This document shows, in pieces, positions 62,854 to 64,000 of a stretch of DNA of 64,000 nt; position 1 is the stretch's first letter, and the number at the start of each line of letters is the position of its first letter. A program made the translations under genes and the position numbers. Under the pieces are notes generated by a model. The model saw nothing but the letters and a program-made list of their open reading frames with translations. It searched no databases and was not told the DNA's origin. The DNA lies in assembly GCA_050480705.1 (NCBI GenBank), contig JBJHAX010000001.1, forward strand, positions 1 to 64,000. Reading direction: 5' to 3'. Source of the DNA: JBJHAX01 sp050480705 (lineage in GTDB: Bacteria; Actinomycetota; Nitriliruptoria; Nitriliruptorales; Nitriliruptoraceae).

Positions 62854-62869
62854 ACCTCCGGGCGGAGGT
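62854..62869 (+). promoter_or_regulatory. Small hairpin over the ribosome site of the last gene
   Basis: ACCTCC and GGAGGT form a 6-bp stem around GGGC and include the GGAGG site (62864-62868). It may tune translation of the GGDEF protein. It could also be chance in GC-rich DNA. Confidence 0.35.
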
Positions 62870-62875
62870 GCCAGC

Positions 62876-64000
62876 GTGGCGCACGCAGCAGGGGGGCGTC
62901 GGCAACTGCCGTCACTCGGCAGTGAGCTGTCGCTGCCCGAATTCGTGGTCCGCCACCGGATCCTGACCTTCGTCGCGGCTGCGCACGCCCCGGTGCTCGT
63001 GGCGCTGGGTGTCTTCGGGCTCGCGCCCTTCACCGCAGCTTTCGTCGTTCCAGCAGCGATCGCAGCGCTGGTGTTCTTCGGTGCCGACGCCGATCTGAGC
63101 AGAGGGTTGCGCTCGCTGATGGTCACCGTCGCACTGCTGCTGGGCAGCGGTGCGGTGGTTGCTGTCGCCGGCGGCACGTCCGAAGCGCAGTTGCTGTTCC
63201 TCGTGGTGGTTGCGCTGGTCGCCTGCTACGGAAGCTGGCGTCTGGTCGGGTTGTGTGTCGGTGCCGTCGCTGTGCTGCACACCGTCGTGGCGCTGGGATG
63301 GGCCAGTGCACAGACCTGGGTCGGCGCCGAGCCGTTGCTGTGGGCGGGCCTGCACGTCGGTGCTGTCGGGATCGTTGGCGCTTCGATGCTCGCCGCGTGG
63401 CACAGCAGCGAATCCGATCGCGTTCTCGCGTGGGAGTCAGGTGCCCGACCGACCTACGGCGTCGATGCGCGCGGTGTGATCCAGAACGTCAACCATGCGA
63501 TGACGGACGCGCTCGGTGTCGATGTCGCTTCGCTCGTCGCCCGCGATCACCACGACCTGCTGCACCTGGGTGCCGCCGATGCGTGCGAGTTGTGCGAGGC
63601 GGTCGCTACCGGCCGGAAACTGGCCTCGCACCGCACGCAGCTGCTCGGCTCGGACGGCAGTTTTTTCGATGCCGAGATCAGCGTGCGGCCGATCGGGGGT
63701 GCGCGCCGTGCCGTCGGTGCGACCGTGACGTTCACCGACATCACCGAGCAGATCTCCAACGAGCACAGGCTCGCCCAGGCGGCACGCACGGACGCGCTGA
63801 CCGGACTCGGCAACCGGTTCATGCTCGACGAGGACCTCCCTGCGCTCATCGAGCACGAAACGGAGCTCGGGCGCCGTCTCGGCATGATTCACCTCAACGT
63901 CGACCGCTTCCGACCCATCAACGACACCTTCGGTCATGCCGTCGGCGACGCCGTGCTGCTCACTTTGGCGCAACGGCTCCAAGGGGTTGCCCCGTCGGAT
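62876..64000 (+). CDS. Membrane PAS-GGDEF protein (diguanylate cyclase candidate), partial
   Basis: At least 375 residues; the frame is open to the end of the window. The N-terminal ~180 residues hold about five or six membrane helices (LTFVAAAHAPVLVALGVFGLA; LMVTVALLLGSGAVVAVAGG). A PAS-like domain follows (TYGVDARGVIQNVNHAMTDALGVD ... VGATVTFTDITEQISNEHRLAQAA). The GGDEF domain opens with ARTDALTGLGNRFMLDEDL and has VDRFRPINDTFGHAVGDAVLLTLAQRL. The active-site GGDEF itself lies beyond the window. GTG at 62876 after GGAGG. It likely makes cyclic di-GMP. Confidence 0.85.
   Translation, partial: MAHAAGGRRQLPSLGSELSLPEFVVRHRILTFVAAAHAPVLVALGVFGLAPFTAAFVVPAAIAALVFFGADADLSRGLRSLMVTVALLLGSGAVVAVAGGTSEAQLLFLVVVALVACYGSWRLVGLCVGAVAVLHTVVALGWASAQTWVGAEPLLWAGLHVGAVGIVGASMLAAWHSSESDRVLAWESGARPTYGVDARGVIQNVNHAMTDALGVDVASLVARDHHDLLHLGAADACELCEAVATGRKLASHRTQLLGSDGSFFDAEISVRPIGGARRAVGATVTFTDITEQISNEHRLAQAARTDALTGLGNRFMLDEDLPALIEHETELGRRLGMIHLNVDRFRPINDTFGHAVGDAVLLTLAQRLQGVAPSD

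Overview
The window is high-GC DNA with GTG/ATG starts, GTGA/ATGA gene overlaps and strong GGAGG ribosome sites. It reads as a chromosome of an actinomycete-like bacterium (Actinomycetota, perhaps a deep branch; the species is not recognised). Supporting features are LAXTG-type wall anchoring, a fused biotin carboxylase/carboxyltransferase giant protein, a single-chain GcvP behind a tandem glycine riboswitch, and the tig-clpP-clpX cluster. Six tRNA genes are present, all on the minus strand: Leu(UAG), Lys(CUU), His(GUG), Arg(UCU), Gly(UCC) and Pro(UGG).

Left chromosomal part (1-8850): two toxin-antitoxin pairs, each bracketed by imperfect repeats and ending at tRNA-Leu; a two-domain VOC protein; an ArsM-like methyltransferase with an in-frame TGA where relatives have Cys, followed by a SECIS-like hairpin, which makes it a candidate selenoprotein; galE; a coiled-coil membrane protein; a wall-anchored His-rich secreted protein behind a perfect 25-bp palindrome; and a large membrane-fused spermidine-synthase-like protein.

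Mobile island (about 8871-29802, 20.9 kb): a genomic island inserted in tRNA-Lys. An 18-bp core is repeated exactly at both ends, and a displaced tRNA-Lys 3' half with its own terminator is left at 8845-8888. Matching arm-type repeats lie just inside both ends. Cargo, left to right: a DISARM-type anti-phage operon on the minus strand (read as methyltransferase, drmE-like, drmA, drmB, drmC); a MobF relaxase; an excisionase-type HTH protein; a small toxin-antitoxin-like pair; an AbiE type IV toxin-antitoxin pair; an unknown gene; and a tyrosine integrase beside the tRNA. No coupling protein or secretion genes are seen, so it looks mobilizable rather than self-transmissible. The methyltransferase is an amino-methyltransferase of DUF1156-like layout, not the C5-cytosine enzyme usual for drmE-containing DISARM.

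Right chromosomal part (29835-64000): tRNA-His and tRNA-Arg, an FkbM methyltransferase, manA, the 1852-residue fused acyl-CoA carboxylase, a DUF418 membrane protein, a complete branched-chain amino-acid-type ABC importer (five genes), the glycine riboswitch with gcvP-gcvT (no gcvH here), a HIT protein, a CAP-domain protein, a PfkB kinase, a GntR/ABC operon with a clear operator, a GNAT protein, a TetR/DUF998 divergent pair with a clear operator, tRNA-Gly, a short hibernation-factor-like protein, tRNA-Pro, tig, clpP, clpX, and the start of a membrane PAS-GGDEF protein that runs off the end.

All functions are read from sequence patterns and family knowledge; no search was run.
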